Source of the DNA: Pseudoxanthomonas sp. Root630
GTDB lineage: Bacteria; Pseudomonadota; Gammaproteobacteria; Xanthomonadales; Xanthomonadaceae
Assembly: GCF_001427585.1 (NCBI RefSeq)
Contig: NZ_LMGY01000016.1
Coordinates: 124,252 to 188,251, forward strand
DNA length: 64,000 nt
Direction: 5' to 3'
Position numbers and translations under genes: made by a program. This document shows positions 9,379-22,237 of this stretch, piece by piece; position 1 is the first letter of the stretch; every line of letters starts with the position of its first letter. The notes under the pieces were generated by a model. The model was not told where the DNA came from. It did not search any database and saw nothing but the letters and a program-made list of their open reading frames with translations.

Positions 9379-12300
9379 ATGAAATTCACCGACATCTTCA
9401 TCAACAAACCGGTGCTGGCGATCGTCGTCAGCCTGTTCATCCTGCTGTTCGGCCTGCGCTCGTTCACCGAATTGAACGTGCGCCAGTACCCCGAGCTGCG
9501 CAACGCCGTGGTCAACATCAGCACGGTCTACTACGGCGCCGACGCCGACCTGATCCAGGGCTTCATCACCACGCCGCTGGAGCGGGAAGTGGCGAGCGCG
9601 GAAGGCATCGAGTACCTCAGCTCGACCAGTTCGGCCGGCGTCAGCCAGATCCAGGCCTACATCCGCCTGGACCAGGACCCGAACGAGGCGCTCACCCAGA
9701 TCGCCGCCAAGGTCAACAAGATGCGCGGCCAGCTGCCGCCGGAGTCCGAGGACCCGGTGATCGACCTGCAGCAGGGCCAGCAGATCGCGGCCATGTACGT
9801 CTCCTTCGCCAGCGAAACCCTGGACAACAACCAGATCACCGACTACCTGACCCGCGTGGTCCAGCCCAAACTGGTCACCGTGTCGGGCGTGCAGCGTGCC
9901 GACATCCTCGGCGCCGGCACGTTCGCCATGCGCATCTGGCTGAAGCCGGACCGCATGACGGCCCTGCAGGTGACGGCCAGCGACGTATCCACGGCCTTGT
10001 CGTCCAACAATGTGCTGGCGGCGGTGGGTTCCACCAAGGGCCAGATGGTCGCCATCGACATGACGGCCCGCACCGACCTGCGCAATGCCGATGAGTTCCG
10101 CCAGCTGATCATCCGCGAGCAGAACGGCGCCATCGTCCGGCTCGGCGACGTGGCCGACGTGCAACTGGGCTCCGAGAGCTACGGCACGTCGGTCCGCATC
10201 AACGGCGAGGCGGCGACGTTCATGGGCATCTTCGTGTCGCCCGACGCCAACTCGCTGGACGTCATCAAGAACGTACGCACGCTGTGGGACAACGAGATCG
10301 TTCCGCAGCTGCCCGAAGGCATCAAGGCGACGATCCCGTACGACAGCACCGAACAGATCCAGGACGCCATCGACGAAGTCGTCAGCACGATCGTGGAAGC
10401 GGTGATCATCGTCATCGTGGTGATCTTCCTGTTCCTGGGTTCCCTGCGCAGCGTGCTGATCCCGGCGGTGACGGTGCCGCTGTCGCTGGTCGGCGCGCTG
10501 TTCCTGATGCTGCTGATGGGCTTCACCATCAACCTGCTGACCCTGCTGGCGATGGTGCTGGCGATCGGCATCGTGGTGGACGACGCGATCATCGTGCTGG
10601 AGAACATCCACCGCCACATCGAAGAAGGCATGTCGCCCTACGACGCGGCGATCAAGGGCGCGCGCGAGCTCGCCTGGCCGGTCGTGGCGATGACCACCAC
10701 GCTGGTGGCGGTGTACCTGCCGATCGGCTTCCAGGGCGGCCTGACCGGCGTGCTGTTCACCGAGTTCGCCTTCACCCTGGCGGGCGCGGTACTGCTGTCC
10801 GGCGTGATCGCGCTGACGCTCAGCCCGATGATGTGCGCCAAGCTGCTCAAGCCGCATAGCGAAGGCGGCAAGGGCAAGCTGGAGAAGTGGCTGGACACGC
10901 GCTTCGACACGCTCAACGCCGGCTACCAGCGACGCCTGCACGGCACGCTGGAAACCAAATCGGTGATCGGCGTGCTCGGCCTGCTGGTGCTGGTGTCGTG
11001 CGTGTTCCTGTACATCACCGCACCGAAGGAACCCGCGCCGCTGGAAGACGAAGGCTTCATCTTCTCGGTCGCCAGCGCCGACCCCTACTCCACCTTGGAC
11101 TACGTGGAGCGCTACACCGAGGAAGTCACCTCGATCGCCAAGGGCGTGCCGGAAGTGCAGGACTACTTCCTGTTCAACGGCGGCTTCGGCGGCAGCGGCG
11201 GTGGCGCCAGCCCGATGGCGATGGCCGGTTTCGTGCTGAAGCCGTGGAGCGAGCGCGACCGTTCGACCAATGCCGTGCTCCAGCAGGAGCTGCAACCGAA
11301 GATGAGCCAGGTCAGCGGCCTGAACATCTTCGCGCTGGTGCCCCCCTCACTCCCGAGCGCGGGCGGCGACGGTGGCGGCGGCGAATTCGTCATCGGCGGC
11401 GTGGGCGAACTGAGCCAGTTGGCCGAACTCGCCGACCAGATCCTGATGAAGGCGATGGAGAGCAAGCGCTTCATCTTCCTCGACAAGGACCTGAAGATCG
11501 ACAAGCCGCGCATCGAGGTCAACATCGACCGCGACAAAGCGGCCGGCCTGGGCATCGACATGCGCACGCTGGCGGCCGACATGGCGGCGATGCTGTCCGG
11601 CGGTTACACGAACCGCTTTGCGATGCAGAACCGCTCGTACCTGGTGATCCCGCAGGTGCAGCGCAGCGATCGCCTCAACGCCAGCGACCTGGAGAACTAC
11701 TACACGCGCACCCGCGACGGCGCACTGATCCCGCTGTCCACCATCGTGACGCTGAAGGAAAGCGCGCAGCCGCAATCGCTCAAGCGCTTCCAGCAGTTGA
11801 ATGCGGTGGCGATCACCTTCATGCCGCGTCCCGGCGTGACCAAAGGCCAAGCCTTGGCCATCCTCGATCAGGCGGCCAAAGAGGTCCTGCCGCAGGGCTA
11901 CTCGGTGGATTACGCAGGCGAATCGCGTCAGTTCAAGCAGGAAGGTGCGGCGATGCTGGTGACGCTGGGACTGGCGCTGATCGTGATCTTCCTGGTGCTG
12001 TCGGCGCAGTTCGAGAGCTTCCGCGATGCCTTGATCATGCTGTTGACGGTGCCGATGGCGATCAGCGGTGCGCTGTTGACGGTGAACGCGTTGGCATTGG
12101 TCCCGGGCATCATCCAGATGATCAACGCGATCTCGGGATCATCGCTTCCCGTTCCCGAGATGGCCGGCATGAGCATCAACATCTACACGCAGGTAGGCCT
12201 GGTGACGCTGGTCGGCGTGATCTCCAAGCACGGCATCCTGATCGTGGAATTCGCCAACAAGCTGCAGGTCGAGCGCGGGCTGTCCAAGCGCGAGGCCATC

Positions 12301-12582
12301 GAGGAAGCAGCGGCCATCCGCCTGCGCCCGGTGCTGATGACCACCGCGGCGCTGGTGTTCGCGATGATCCCGCTGCTGATCGCCAGCGGCCCGGGTGCGG
12401 CGTCGCGCTTCTCGATGGGCGTGGTGATCGCCTCGGGCATGACGATCGGTACGATGTTCACCCTGTTCGTGCTGCCGGCGTTCTACCTGTACCTGGCACG
12501 CGACCATGCGCACGACCGCGATCGCGAGCAGGCGCAGGACGCCGACGGAGCGCTGCCCGCGGAGCCTGCAGGCGGACATTGA
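9379..12582 (+). CDS. RND efflux pump, HAE1-like family (second system)
   Basis: 1,067-residue RND transporter, start ATG 9379 with GGAG eight bases upstream. It begins MKFTDIFINKPVLAIVVS and contains the TM4 proton-relay segment LAIGIVVDDAIIVLENIHRHIEEG and the conserved TM11 region GVISKHGILIVEFANKL. It is only distantly related to the upstream pump, so the two systems are not a recent duplication. A Gly-rich stretch (GGFGGSGGG and GGDGGGGE, about residues 596-675) lies in the second periplasmic loop. The His/Asp-rich C-terminal tail is cytoplasmic. It pairs with the anchored adaptor just upstream; no outer-membrane factor is encoded nearby. Substrate unknown. Confidence 0.94.
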   Translation: MKFTDIFINKPVLAIVVSLFILLFGLRSFTELNVRQYPELRNAVVNISTVYYGADADLIQGFITTPLEREVASAEGIEYLSSTSSAGVSQIQAYIRLDQDPNEALTQIAAKVNKMRGQLPPESEDPVIDLQQGQQIAAMYVSFASETLDNNQITDYLTRVVQPKLVTVSGVQRADILGAGTFAMRIWLKPDRMTALQVTASDVSTALSSNNVLAAVGSTKGQMVAIDMTARTDLRNADEFRQLIIREQNGAIVRLGDVADVQLGSESYGTSVRINGEAATFMGIFVSPDANSLDVIKNVRTLWDNEIVPQLPEGIKATIPYDSTEQIQDAIDEVVSTIVEAVIIVIVVIFLFLGSLRSVLIPAVTVPLSLVGALFLMLLMGFTINLLTLLAMVLAIGIVVDDAIIVLENIHRHIEEGMSPYDAAIKGARELAWPVVAMTTTLVAVYLPIGFQGGLTGVLFTEFAFTLAGAVLLSGVIALTLSPMMCAKLLKPHSEGGKGKLEKWLDTRFDTLNAGYQRRLHGTLETKSVIGVLGLLVLVSCVFLYITAPKEPAPLEDEGFIFSVASADPYSTLDYVERYTEEVTSIAKGVPEVQDYFLFNGGFGGSGGGASPMAMAGFVLKPWSERDRSTNAVLQQELQPKMSQVSGLNIFALVPPSLPSAGGDGGGGEFVIGGVGELSQLAELADQILMKAMESKRFIFLDKDLKIDKPRIEVNIDRDKAAGLGIDMRTLAADMAAMLSGGYTNRFAMQNRSYLVIPQVQRSDRLNASDLENYYTRTRDGALIPLSTIVTLKESAQPQSLKRFQQLNAVAITFMPRPGVTKGQALAILDQAAKEVLPQGYSVDYAGESRQFKQEGAAMLVTLGLALIVIFLVLSAQFESFRDALIMLLTVPMAISGALLTVNALALVPGIIQMINAISGSSLPVPEMAGMSINIYTQVGLVTLVGVISKHGILIVEFANKLQVERGLSKREAIEEAAAIRLRPVLMTTAALVFAMIPLLIASGPGAASRFSMGVVIASGMTIGTMFTLFVLPAFYLYLARDHAHDRDREQAQDADGALPAEPAGGH

Positions 12583-12604
12583 TCCAACGATGTAGTGCAG
12601 AACC

Positions 12605-12633
12605 AAAAAGCCCCGGCAGTGCCGGGGCTTTTT
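12605..12633. terminator. Bidirectional terminator between RND pump and HxlR gene
   Basis: A perfect 13-bp stem (AAAAAGCCCCGGC / GCCGGGGCTTTTT) around a three-base AGT loop. It has T-runs on both strands and sits between two convergent genes, so it should terminate both the efflux operon and the HxlR-type regulator gene. Confidence 0.92.
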
Positions 12634-13016
12634 CATTTGGGCGCGTTCGCCGCTGGCGCCACGTAGGCCTTGCGCGCGGCCCGGACTTCGTCGTGGTGCT
12701 CCGACGCCCACTGCGCCAGCATCTCCACGCGTTCGAAGAACGATTCGCCCAACGGGGTCAGCGCATAGTCGACGCGGGGCGGCACCGTGGGGAACACGAC
12801 GCGGCTGACCAGGCCATCCTGTTCCAGGTGCCGCAGCGTCTGCGCGAGCATGCGCGGCGAGATGTCGGCCACGCGTTTGCGGACCTCGGAGAAACGCAGC
12901 GTGCCCATCGCCAGCTCGTGCAGCACGAGCACCGTCCAGCGGTCGCCAAGGCGGTCCAGCACATCCCGGATCGGGCAATTTTCGACAAGGATCAGGGATT
13001 GGCGGTGTAGCGTCAT
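12633..13016 (-). CDS. HxlR/DUF24-family transcriptional regulator (YtfH/QorR-like)
   Basis: 127-residue winged-helix regulator with the HxlR core: [26 protein letters not shown] near the N-terminus, the recognition helix region [19 protein letters not shown], and a wing ([18 protein letters not shown]). The conserved Cys14 in the CPIR motif is the redox-sensing cysteine in several DUF24 regulators. The gene is divergent from a qorB-like quinone reductase, the same arrangement as ytfH/ytfG in enterobacteria and qorR/qor in actinobacteria. It probably represses qorB and itself through palindromes in the shared intergenic region and responds to quinone or electrophile stress; this function is inferred from family and context. 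Confidence 0.88.
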   Translation of the reverse strand: MTLHRQSLILVENCPIRDVLDRLGDRWTVLVLHELAMGTLRFSEVRKRVADISPRMLAQTLRHLEQDGLVSRVVFPTVPPRVDYALTPLGESFFERVEMLAQWASEHHDEVRAARKAYVAPAANAPK

Positions 13017-13031
13017 GAGGATCTCCGGGAT

Positions 13032-13126
13032 CGGTTACCGCGCGGTAACCGGGTTACTTCGAACGCCCTGCTTGTACGGTCGCTCGCCATTACTACCATA
13101 GGGTAACCAATATCCTTTCCGTTACC
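13032..13126. promoter_or_regulatory. Divergent ytfH-qorB control region with GGTAAC palindromes
   Basis: A perfect 20-bp palindrome occupies 13032-13051 (GGTTACC and GGTAACC around a central GCGC), next to the regulator's start. A second inverted pair, GGTAAC (13102-13107) and GTTACC (13121-13126), lies 16 bases before the qorB start. Between them is a candidate qorB promoter, TTGTAC (13072-13077) and TACCAT (13094-13099) with a 16-base spacer. The repeated GGTAAC/GTTACC half-sites are the likely operators of the HxlR regulator. Confidence 0.6.
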
Positions 13127-13142
13127 AAACCCAGGAGCCGCC

Positions 13143-14039
13143 ATGTCTTCCCCTACCCTGCTCGTCACCGGCGCGTCCGGCCATCTCGGCCGCACCGTGG
13201 TGCGCCACCTGCTTGAAACCCTGAAGGTTCCCGCGGCCAGCATCATCGCCACCAGTCGCAAGCCGGAGGCACTCGCCGACCTCGCCACCGCCGGCGTGAC
13301 CGTGCGGGCCGCGGACTTCGATGCGCCCGCCACGCTGGCCGCCGCCTTCGCAGGCGCGGACCGGGTGCTGCTGGTCAGCACCGACGCCCTGCTGGAGCCG
13401 GGCAAGCGCCTGGCGCAGCACCGCGCCGCCGTCCAGGCGGCCGCCGAGGCGGGCGTGAAGCATGTCGTCTACACCTCGCTGCCCTCGCCGGCCACCTCGC
13501 ACGTGTCGTTCGCACCCGACCATCTGGGCACCGAACAGGCGCTGGCGGCCAGCGGCCTCGGCTGGACGGTGCTTCGCAACGCGTGGTACGCCGAGAACCT
13601 GGCGTACTCGCTGCCGTCCGCGCTCGCATCGGGCGAATGGGTCACTGCCGCGGGCAATGGCGGCGTCGCCTACATCGCCCGCGAAGACCTGGCGCGCGCC
13701 GCGGCTGTCGCGCTCGCCGCCGACAGCACCGAGAACCGCACCTTCACCCTGACCGGCACGCAGGCGCTGTCCGCCGGCGATATCGCGGCGAAGGTCGCCG
13801 CAGCCACGGGCAAGCCGCTGTCCGTCGTCGGCGTCACCCCCGAGCAACTGGCCGAAGGGCTGCGCGGGCATGGTTTCCCGCCGGTGCTGGCCGATGTGTT
13901 CACGTCGTTCGATGTGGCGACGGCGGCGGGCGACCTGGGCGAAGTGACGGATGATTTCGCTGCACTTACCGGCCATGCGCCGTCGGCGTTCGACGCGTGG
14001 CTTCCCGCGCACCTCGACCTGCTGACCAAACCGCACTGA
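13143..14039 (+). CDS. qorB: NmrA-like NAD(P)H:quinone oxidoreductase (QorB/YtfG type)
   Basis: 298-residue atypical short-chain dehydrogenase of the NmrA subfamily. It has an N-terminal dinucleotide-binding motif TGASGHLGRTVV (residues 8-19), the ADF/D signature after the third strand (VRAADFDAP), and the NmrA-type region HVVYTSLPSPATSHVSF in place of a classical YxxxK. QorB reduces quinones using NADPH. The start ATG 13143 follows CAGGAG with proper spacing. It is divergent from its presumed HxlR regulator and ends at a strong terminator, so it is a single-gene unit. The substrate is inferred from the regulator pairing. Confidence 0.85.
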   Translation: MSSPTLLVTGASGHLGRTVVRHLLETLKVPAASIIATSRKPEALADLATAGVTVRAADFDAPATLAAAFAGADRVLLVSTDALLEPGKRLAQHRAAVQAAAEAGVKHVVYTSLPSPATSHVSFAPDHLGTEQALAASGLGWTVLRNAWYAENLAYSLPSALASGEWVTAAGNGGVAYIAREDLARAAAVALAADSTENRTFTLTGTQALSAGDIAAKVAAATGKPLSVVGVTPEQLAEGLRGHGFPPVLADVFTSFDVATAAGDLGEVTDDFAALTGHAPSAFDAWLPAHLDLLTKPH

Positions 14040-14050
14040 TCCCTGGAACA

Positions 14051-14080
14051 AGAACCCCGGCCTGAGCCGGGGTTCTTTTC
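14051..14080. terminator. Terminator between qorB and the DUF885 gene
   Basis: An 11-bp perfect stem (AGAACCCCGGC / GCCGGGGTTCT) with a four-base CTGA loop followed by TTTTC. It lies between convergent genes; with A-rich sequence on the other side it may work in both directions. Confidence 0.88.
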
Positions 14081-14099
14081 TTGCTGCGCGAGGAATGCC

Positions 14100-15974
14100 T
14101 CAGGCCTGCTTGGCCTTCTCCCTGGCGATCCACTGGTCCACGCGCCGCTCCAGCAGCGTCAGCGGCAGTGCGCCGCCGCCCAGCACGGTGTCGTGGAATC
14201 CCTTGATGTCGAACTTGTCGCCCAGTTCGGCCTCGGCCTTCCGGCGCAGTTCCTGGATCTTGATCATGCCCACTTTGTAGCCGGTGGCCTGGCCCGGCAT
14301 GATCAGGTAGCGCTTCACCTCGGATTCGATCGCCGCGCGCGGTACCGCGCTGTTGGCATCGAAGTACTCCACGGCCTGCTGTTCCGTCCAGCCCTTGGCG
14401 TGCAGGCCCGTGTCCACCACCAGGCGGATCGCGCGCCACATTTCCGAGCTCAGGCGTCCGAACTCCGAATACGGATCCTGGTAGGTGCCCGGCATCTCCT
14501 TGGCCAGCCATTCCGCATACAGACCCCAGCCCTCGGCGTAGGCCGTGGTGTTGTACTGGGTGCGGAATTTCGGCACGCCGGTCAGTTCCTGCGCGATGGA
14601 GATCTGCATGTGGTGGCCCGGGATGCCCTCGTGGTACGCGATGACTTCCAGCTCCGGCTTCGGCATCGCGTTCATGTCGGACAGGTGCGCGTAGTACACG
14701 CCCGGGCGCGAACCATCCGGCGTGCCGGGGTAGTAGTGCTGCGCGGCGCCGTCCTGCTCGCGGAACGCCTCGACGCGCTTGACCACCAGGTCCGCCTTCG
14801 GCTGCAGGCCGAAATACTGCGGCAGCACCTTCTTGATGTTGTCGATGGCACGCGTGGCGTCGTCGATGTACGCCTGGCGGCCCGCGTCGGTATTGGGATA
14901 CTTGAACTGCTTGTCGGTATCGATGAACGAGAAGAAAGCATCCAGGTCGCCCTTGAAGCCCACCTTGTCCTTCAGCGCCGTCATCTCGCCCTTGATGCGC
15001 TCGACTTCCTTCAGGCCCAGCGCATGGATCTCTTCGGCGCTCATGCCGGTGGTCGTCATCTGGCGCAGCTGGTACTCGTAGTACGCCTTGCCGTTCGGGT
15101 GCGTGCTGCCCACGCCGGTGGCATTCACCGCAGCCTTCGGCAGCTCTTCCCCGCTCCACGCGATCACGCGGTCGTATGCCGGCTTGAACTGCTCCAGCAG
15201 CGCCTTGCGGGCCTCGTCCTTCAACGCGGTGGCGCGGGCGGCGTCGATCTTGCTGGCCTTCACCAGCCCATCGGCCTTGGCCTGGGCATCGGCCCAGATC
15301 GCCGCGTCCGCGCCGGCCGAGAACGGTGCGCCGGTGATGACCTTCTTCGCCTGGTCGATGACGCCCTCATAGGCGAACTTGGGCGGACGGATGCCCTGCG
15401 TCGCCGAGGCGCGCGCGCGCTCCAGCAGCTGGTCGAAGGCGCGTCCGGTCGCGCTGATGCGTGCGATGTAGGCGGTGTAGTCGGATTCCTCCTCCACCTT
15501 GTGGAAGCTGATCAGGAACGTCGGCCAGAAGCCCTGCGCGCCGTTCATCTGGTCGAACGCGTAACCGTCCACCATGAAGGGCAGGCCGTCACGGGCGTTT
15601 TCGTACTGCAGCTTCCACAGGTCGTAGGACAGCTTCGCTTCGTCGTCGAGCTTGGCGTAGGCGAAGGTTTTCTCCATCTCCTCGACGCTGGCCTTCTGCC
15701 ACGCGACCTGGTCGCGCGACGCCTGTTCGGACATGTCGTCCACCTGGTCGTACAGATCCTTGCGACCCTGGAAGGTCAGCTGGATGGGGCTGAACTTCAG
15801 CTGCTCTTCGTACTTCTTGTCGAACCACTCGTTCAGCCGCTTGCTCTCGGCGGCGATGTCGGCGGCGGATGCCACCGGGGCCGCGGCATCGGCGGCGCCA
15901 GCGGCCGGGGCATTGCCCTTGTCGCAGGCGGCGAGGGCCAGGGTCATGGCACAGACGATCAGGGTTTTGCGCAT
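14100..15974 (-). CDS. DUF885 family lipoprotein (putative metallopeptidase)
   Basis: 624-residue exported lipoprotein. The N-terminus MRKTLIVCAMTLALAAC is a lipoprotein signal (Cys17), followed by an Ala/Pro linker. The DUF885 domain fills the rest and includes EVIAYHEGIPGHHMQ (HExxPGHH-type zinc-binding motif), a downstream glutamate region AYAEGWGLYAEWLAKEM that would supply the third ligand, and AIESEVKRYLIMPGQATGYKVG. These fit a gluzincin-like peptidase in the outer envelope or periplasm, although activity is established for few family members. The gene is single, convergent with qorB, preceded by GGAG on its strand (CTCC in the plus sequence near 15981). Length is normal. Confidence 0.88.
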   Translation of the reverse strand: MRKTLIVCAMTLALAACDKGNAPAAGAADAAAPVASAADIAAESKRLNEWFDKKYEEQLKFSPIQLTFQGRKDLYDQVDDMSEQASRDQVAWQKASVEEMEKTFAYAKLDDEAKLSYDLWKLQYENARDGLPFMVDGYAFDQMNGAQGFWPTFLISFHKVEEESDYTAYIARISATGRAFDQLLERARASATQGIRPPKFAYEGVIDQAKKVITGAPFSAGADAAIWADAQAKADGLVKASKIDAARATALKDEARKALLEQFKPAYDRVIAWSGEELPKAAVNATGVGSTHPNGKAYYEYQLRQMTTTGMSAEEIHALGLKEVERIKGEMTALKDKVGFKGDLDAFFSFIDTDKQFKYPNTDAGRQAYIDDATRAIDNIKKVLPQYFGLQPKADLVVKRVEAFREQDGAAQHYYPGTPDGSRPGVYYAHLSDMNAMPKPELEVIAYHEGIPGHHMQISIAQELTGVPKFRTQYNTTAYAEGWGLYAEWLAKEMPGTYQDPYSEFGRLSSEMWRAIRLVVDTGLHAKGWTEQQAVEYFDANSAVPRAAIESEVKRYLIMPGQATGYKVGMIKIQELRRKAEAELGDKFDIKGFHDTVLGGGALPLTLLERRVDQWIAREKAKQA

Positions 15975-16093
15975 CGGGGTCTCCAGGAGGAAAACGGGGG
16001 ACGCACCCCCGCATCAGGTCACTCTAGCGGACGGCCGGCCCCGTGGTCCCATGACCAAAGACGGGGGTCGCCGATACCCGTCTCCCGGAACGG

Positions 16094-16120
16094 AAAACGC
16101 CGCCTCGCGGCGGCGCTCTC
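16094..16120 (-). terminator. Terminator of the acyl-CoA dehydrogenase gene
   Basis: Read on the minus strand, a 7-bp stem CGCCGCC/GGCGGCG (16098-16104 with 16109-16115) around a GCGA loop is followed by TTTTCC, about 24 bases after the acyl-CoA dehydrogenase stop codon. Confidence 0.8.
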
Positions 16121-16143
16121 CTTCAGCGGGATGGCAGTGGAAC

Positions 16144-17292
<1,149 letters not shown>

Positions 17293-17364
17293 GGCTACCC
17301 CTCGGCAAGCAAACTTTGAATACCAATTGTAACCCGCGGACCATCCGCGGCCGTATGCCAAGGG

Positions 17365-17422
17365 TTGACCCGGCCCGGGCCGGACCGTCAAAATATCTCT
17401 ATATCGCGATAGGAAGATATTT
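17365..17422 (+). promoter_or_regulatory. Promoter and 32-bp palindromic operator of the metH operon
   Basis: A -35 TTGACC (17365-17370) and -10-like CAAAAT (17389-17394, 18-base spacer) precede the regulator gene. Centred at 17406.5 is a 32-bp dyad (17391-17422): outer arms AAATATCT / AGATATTT and an inner perfect 10-bp core TATCGCGATA, with only three mismatched positions per arm between them. It overlaps the -10, the Shine-Dalgarno (GGAA) and the base just before the ATG at 17423, so bound protein would block both transcription and initiation. Very AT-rich compared with the surroundings. Confidence 0.7.
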
Positions 17423-18352
17423 ATGGATCTGGAAGCCTGGTCGATCCGGCTGAAGGTCTTCGCCGACGCCACCCGTGTCCGTCTGCTGGCCCTGCTGGCC
17501 CGCGAGGAACTGACCGTCGCGGAGCTGTCCGCCATCACCCAGTTGGCGCAGCCGCGCGTGTCCACCCACCTCGCGAAGCTCAAGGAAGCCGGCCTGGTGC
17601 GCGACCGCCGCGCCGGCGTGTCCGCCTACTACCGCTTCGACGAAGACAATCTGGACACCGTCCAGCGCGAACTCTGGCGCAGCCTGCGCGACGGCAGCGA
17701 CGACCCGCTGCTTCGCCAGGACGCCGAGCGCGTCGCCAGCGTGCTCGCCAACCGGGCCGCCGACCAGAACTGGGCCGACAGCGTCGCCGGCGACATGGAG
17801 CGCCATTATTCGCCCGGCCGCACCTGGGAGGCCCTGGCCCGCACCGCGCTGCCGCTGCTCGAGACCGGCGACGTGCTCGACATCGCCTCGGGCGATGGCG
17901 TGCTGGCGGAGCTGCTCTCCCCGCATTCCAACCGCTACATCTGCATCGACACCAGCGCCCGCGTGGTGGCGGCCGCTGGCGAACGTTTACGCCGTTTCCC
18001 CAACGTGGAAGTGCGTGAAGGGGACATGCATGCCTTGCCGTTCAAGGACGCCAGTTTCGACCTGGTCGTGCTGATGCATGCGCTCACCTACTCCACCAAG
18101 CCGGCGCAGGCCGTGGCGGAAGCCGCGCGGGTGCTTCGACGGGGCGGTCGCCTGCTGCTCAGCAGCCTGGCGAAGCACGAGCATCGCTCCGTGGTCGAGG
18201 CTTACAGCCACGTCAACCTGGGTTTCTCGGAGAAGGAACTGCGCAAGTTCGCCGAGAAGGCCGGGCTGGAGATCGCCAACGCCGAAACCGTCACCCGTGA
18301 ACGCCGCCCGCCCCATTTCGAAGTGCTGTCGCTGACTGCCCTGAAGCCATGA
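17423..18352 (+). CDS. ArsR-family regulator fused to a SAM-dependent methyltransferase domain (SahR-like)
   Basis: 309 residues in two parts. Residues 1-90 are an ArsR winged helix ([20 protein letters not shown], then [20 protein letters not shown] as recognition helix) without the metal-binding cysteines of ArsR/SmtB sensors. Residues about 135-309 are a class I methyltransferase fold with motif [16 protein letters not shown], an acidic residue ending the second strand (YICIDTS), and [12 protein letters not shown]. The stop overlaps metH (ATGA at 18349-18352). I recall that SahR, an ArsR-type regulator of S-adenosylhomocysteine and methionine genes in Proteobacteria, has this kind of context; here the methyltransferase fold probably senses SAM or SAH. 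A true methyltransferase activity is not excluded. Confidence 0.85.
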   Translation: MDLEAWSIRLKVFADATRVRLLALLAREELTVAELSAITQLAQPRVSTHLAKLKEAGLVRDRRAGVSAYYRFDEDNLDTVQRELWRSLRDGSDDPLLRQDAERVASVLANRAADQNWADSVAGDMERHYSPGRTWEALARTALPLLETGDVLDIASGDGVLAELLSPHSNRYICIDTSARVVAAAGERLRRFPNVEVREGDMHALPFKDASFDLVVLMHALTYSTKPAQAVAEAARVLRRGGRLLLSSLAKHEHRSVVEAYSHVNLGFSEKELRKFAEKAGLEIANAETVTRERRPPHFEVLSLTALKP

Positions 18353-19430
18353 AAACACTGCCCTGGTTGCATCCCACTCGCGCAGCACTGCTGCTCAAGG
18401 CGCTGGAAGAGCGCATCCTGATCATCGACGGCGCCATGGGCACGATGATCCAGCGCCACGGCCTGCAGGAAGCCGACTACCGCGGCGAACGCTTCGCGGA
18501 TGGCTGCGACGCACAGCACGCGCACGAACACGGCCCAGGCTGCGACCACGACCTGAAGGGCAACAACGACCTGCTGCTGCTGACCAAGCCGGAGGTGATC
18601 GCCGGCGTGCACACCGCCTACCTCGATGCGGGCGCGGACCTGGTCGAGACCAATACCTTCAACGCGACCTCGGTCAGCCAGGCCGACTACCATCTCGAGC
18701 ACCTGGTCTACGAATTGAACAAGGCCGGCGCCCGCGTCGCGCGCGCATGCTGCGACGCCGCCGAGGCCAGGACGCCGGACAAACCGCGTTTCGTGATCGG
18801 CGTGCTCGGCCCGACCAGCCGCACGGCCTCGATCAGCCCCGACGTCAACGACCCCGGCTTCCGCAACACCAGCTTCGATGAATTGCGCGGCACCTACCGC
18901 GAAGCCATCGAAGGCCTGATCGACGGCGGCGCCGATACGCTGATGGTGGAGACCATCTTCGACACGTTGAACGCAAAGGCCGCGCTGTATGCCATCGAGG
19001 AAGTGTTCGATGCGCGCGGCGGACGCCTGCCCGTCATGATCTCCGGCACGATTACCGACGCATCCGGCCGCACGCTGTCCGGCCAGACCGCGGAAGCCTT
19101 CTACACCTCCATCGCGCACAGCCGTCCCCTGTCGGTCGGACTGAACTGCGCGCTGGGCGCGAAGGATCTCCGCGAGCATGTCGATACGCTGGCCACCGTC
19201 GCCGACGCCTATGTCAGTGCGCATCCGAACGCCGGGCTGCCCAATGCCTTCGGCGAGTACGACGAGACGCCCGAAGAGATGGCGGCGACGCTGAAGGAGT
19301 TCGCCGAGTCGGGCCTGCTCAACCTCGTGGGCGGCTGCTGTGGCACCACGCCGGCCCACATCAAGGCGATCGCCGACGTCGTTGCCGGCTTGCCGCCCCG
19401 CCGCCTGCGCGCTGCCCTGGAGCAGGCCGC

Positions 19431-19434
<4 letters not shown>
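18349..19434 (+). CDS. metH: Methionine synthase, homocysteine-binding part (split MetH, N-terminal protein)
   Basis: 361-residue homocysteine S-methyltransferase module of cobalamin-dependent methionine synthase. Starts [11 protein letters not shown] and carries the zinc-binding cysteines Cys267 (VGLNCALG), Cys330 and Cys331 ([11 protein letters not shown]). In E. coli this module is the first third of a single 1,227-residue MetH; here it is a separate protein, overlapping its neighbours by ATGA on both sides (18349 and 19431), so the split is a stable gene arrangement, not a sequencing error. An unusual Cys/His-rich insertion occupies about residues 51-68 (Cys53, His57, His59, His61, Cys65, His67) just before the conserved DLKGNNDLL. 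It works with the following gene product. Confidence 0.95.
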
Positions 19435-22118
<2,684 letters not shown>

Positions 22119-22136
22119 AGCCGGGTGCTCCCGGCT
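22119..22136 (+). terminator. Hairpin directly after metH
   Basis: AGCCGGG / CCCGGCT stem (7 bp) with a TGCT loop starting at the first base after the metH stop. It lacks a T-run, so it is either a weak terminator or a 3'-end stabilising hairpin. Confidence 0.35.
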
Positions 22137-22237
22137 AGAATGCGCCACCCTCCCCGTGGCCACCGCATCATGCCGTCGCTCCTTCCCGCCTGCCCAAGCC
22201 TGGTGACGCCTGTCGCGGGCGCGACCCGGCGCGCGCG

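Noticed and set aside
7293-11295. Two long minus-strand frames opposite the second RND pair
   Set aside because: They show the same antisense composition and no start-site signals; the plus-strand genes have full RND motifs.
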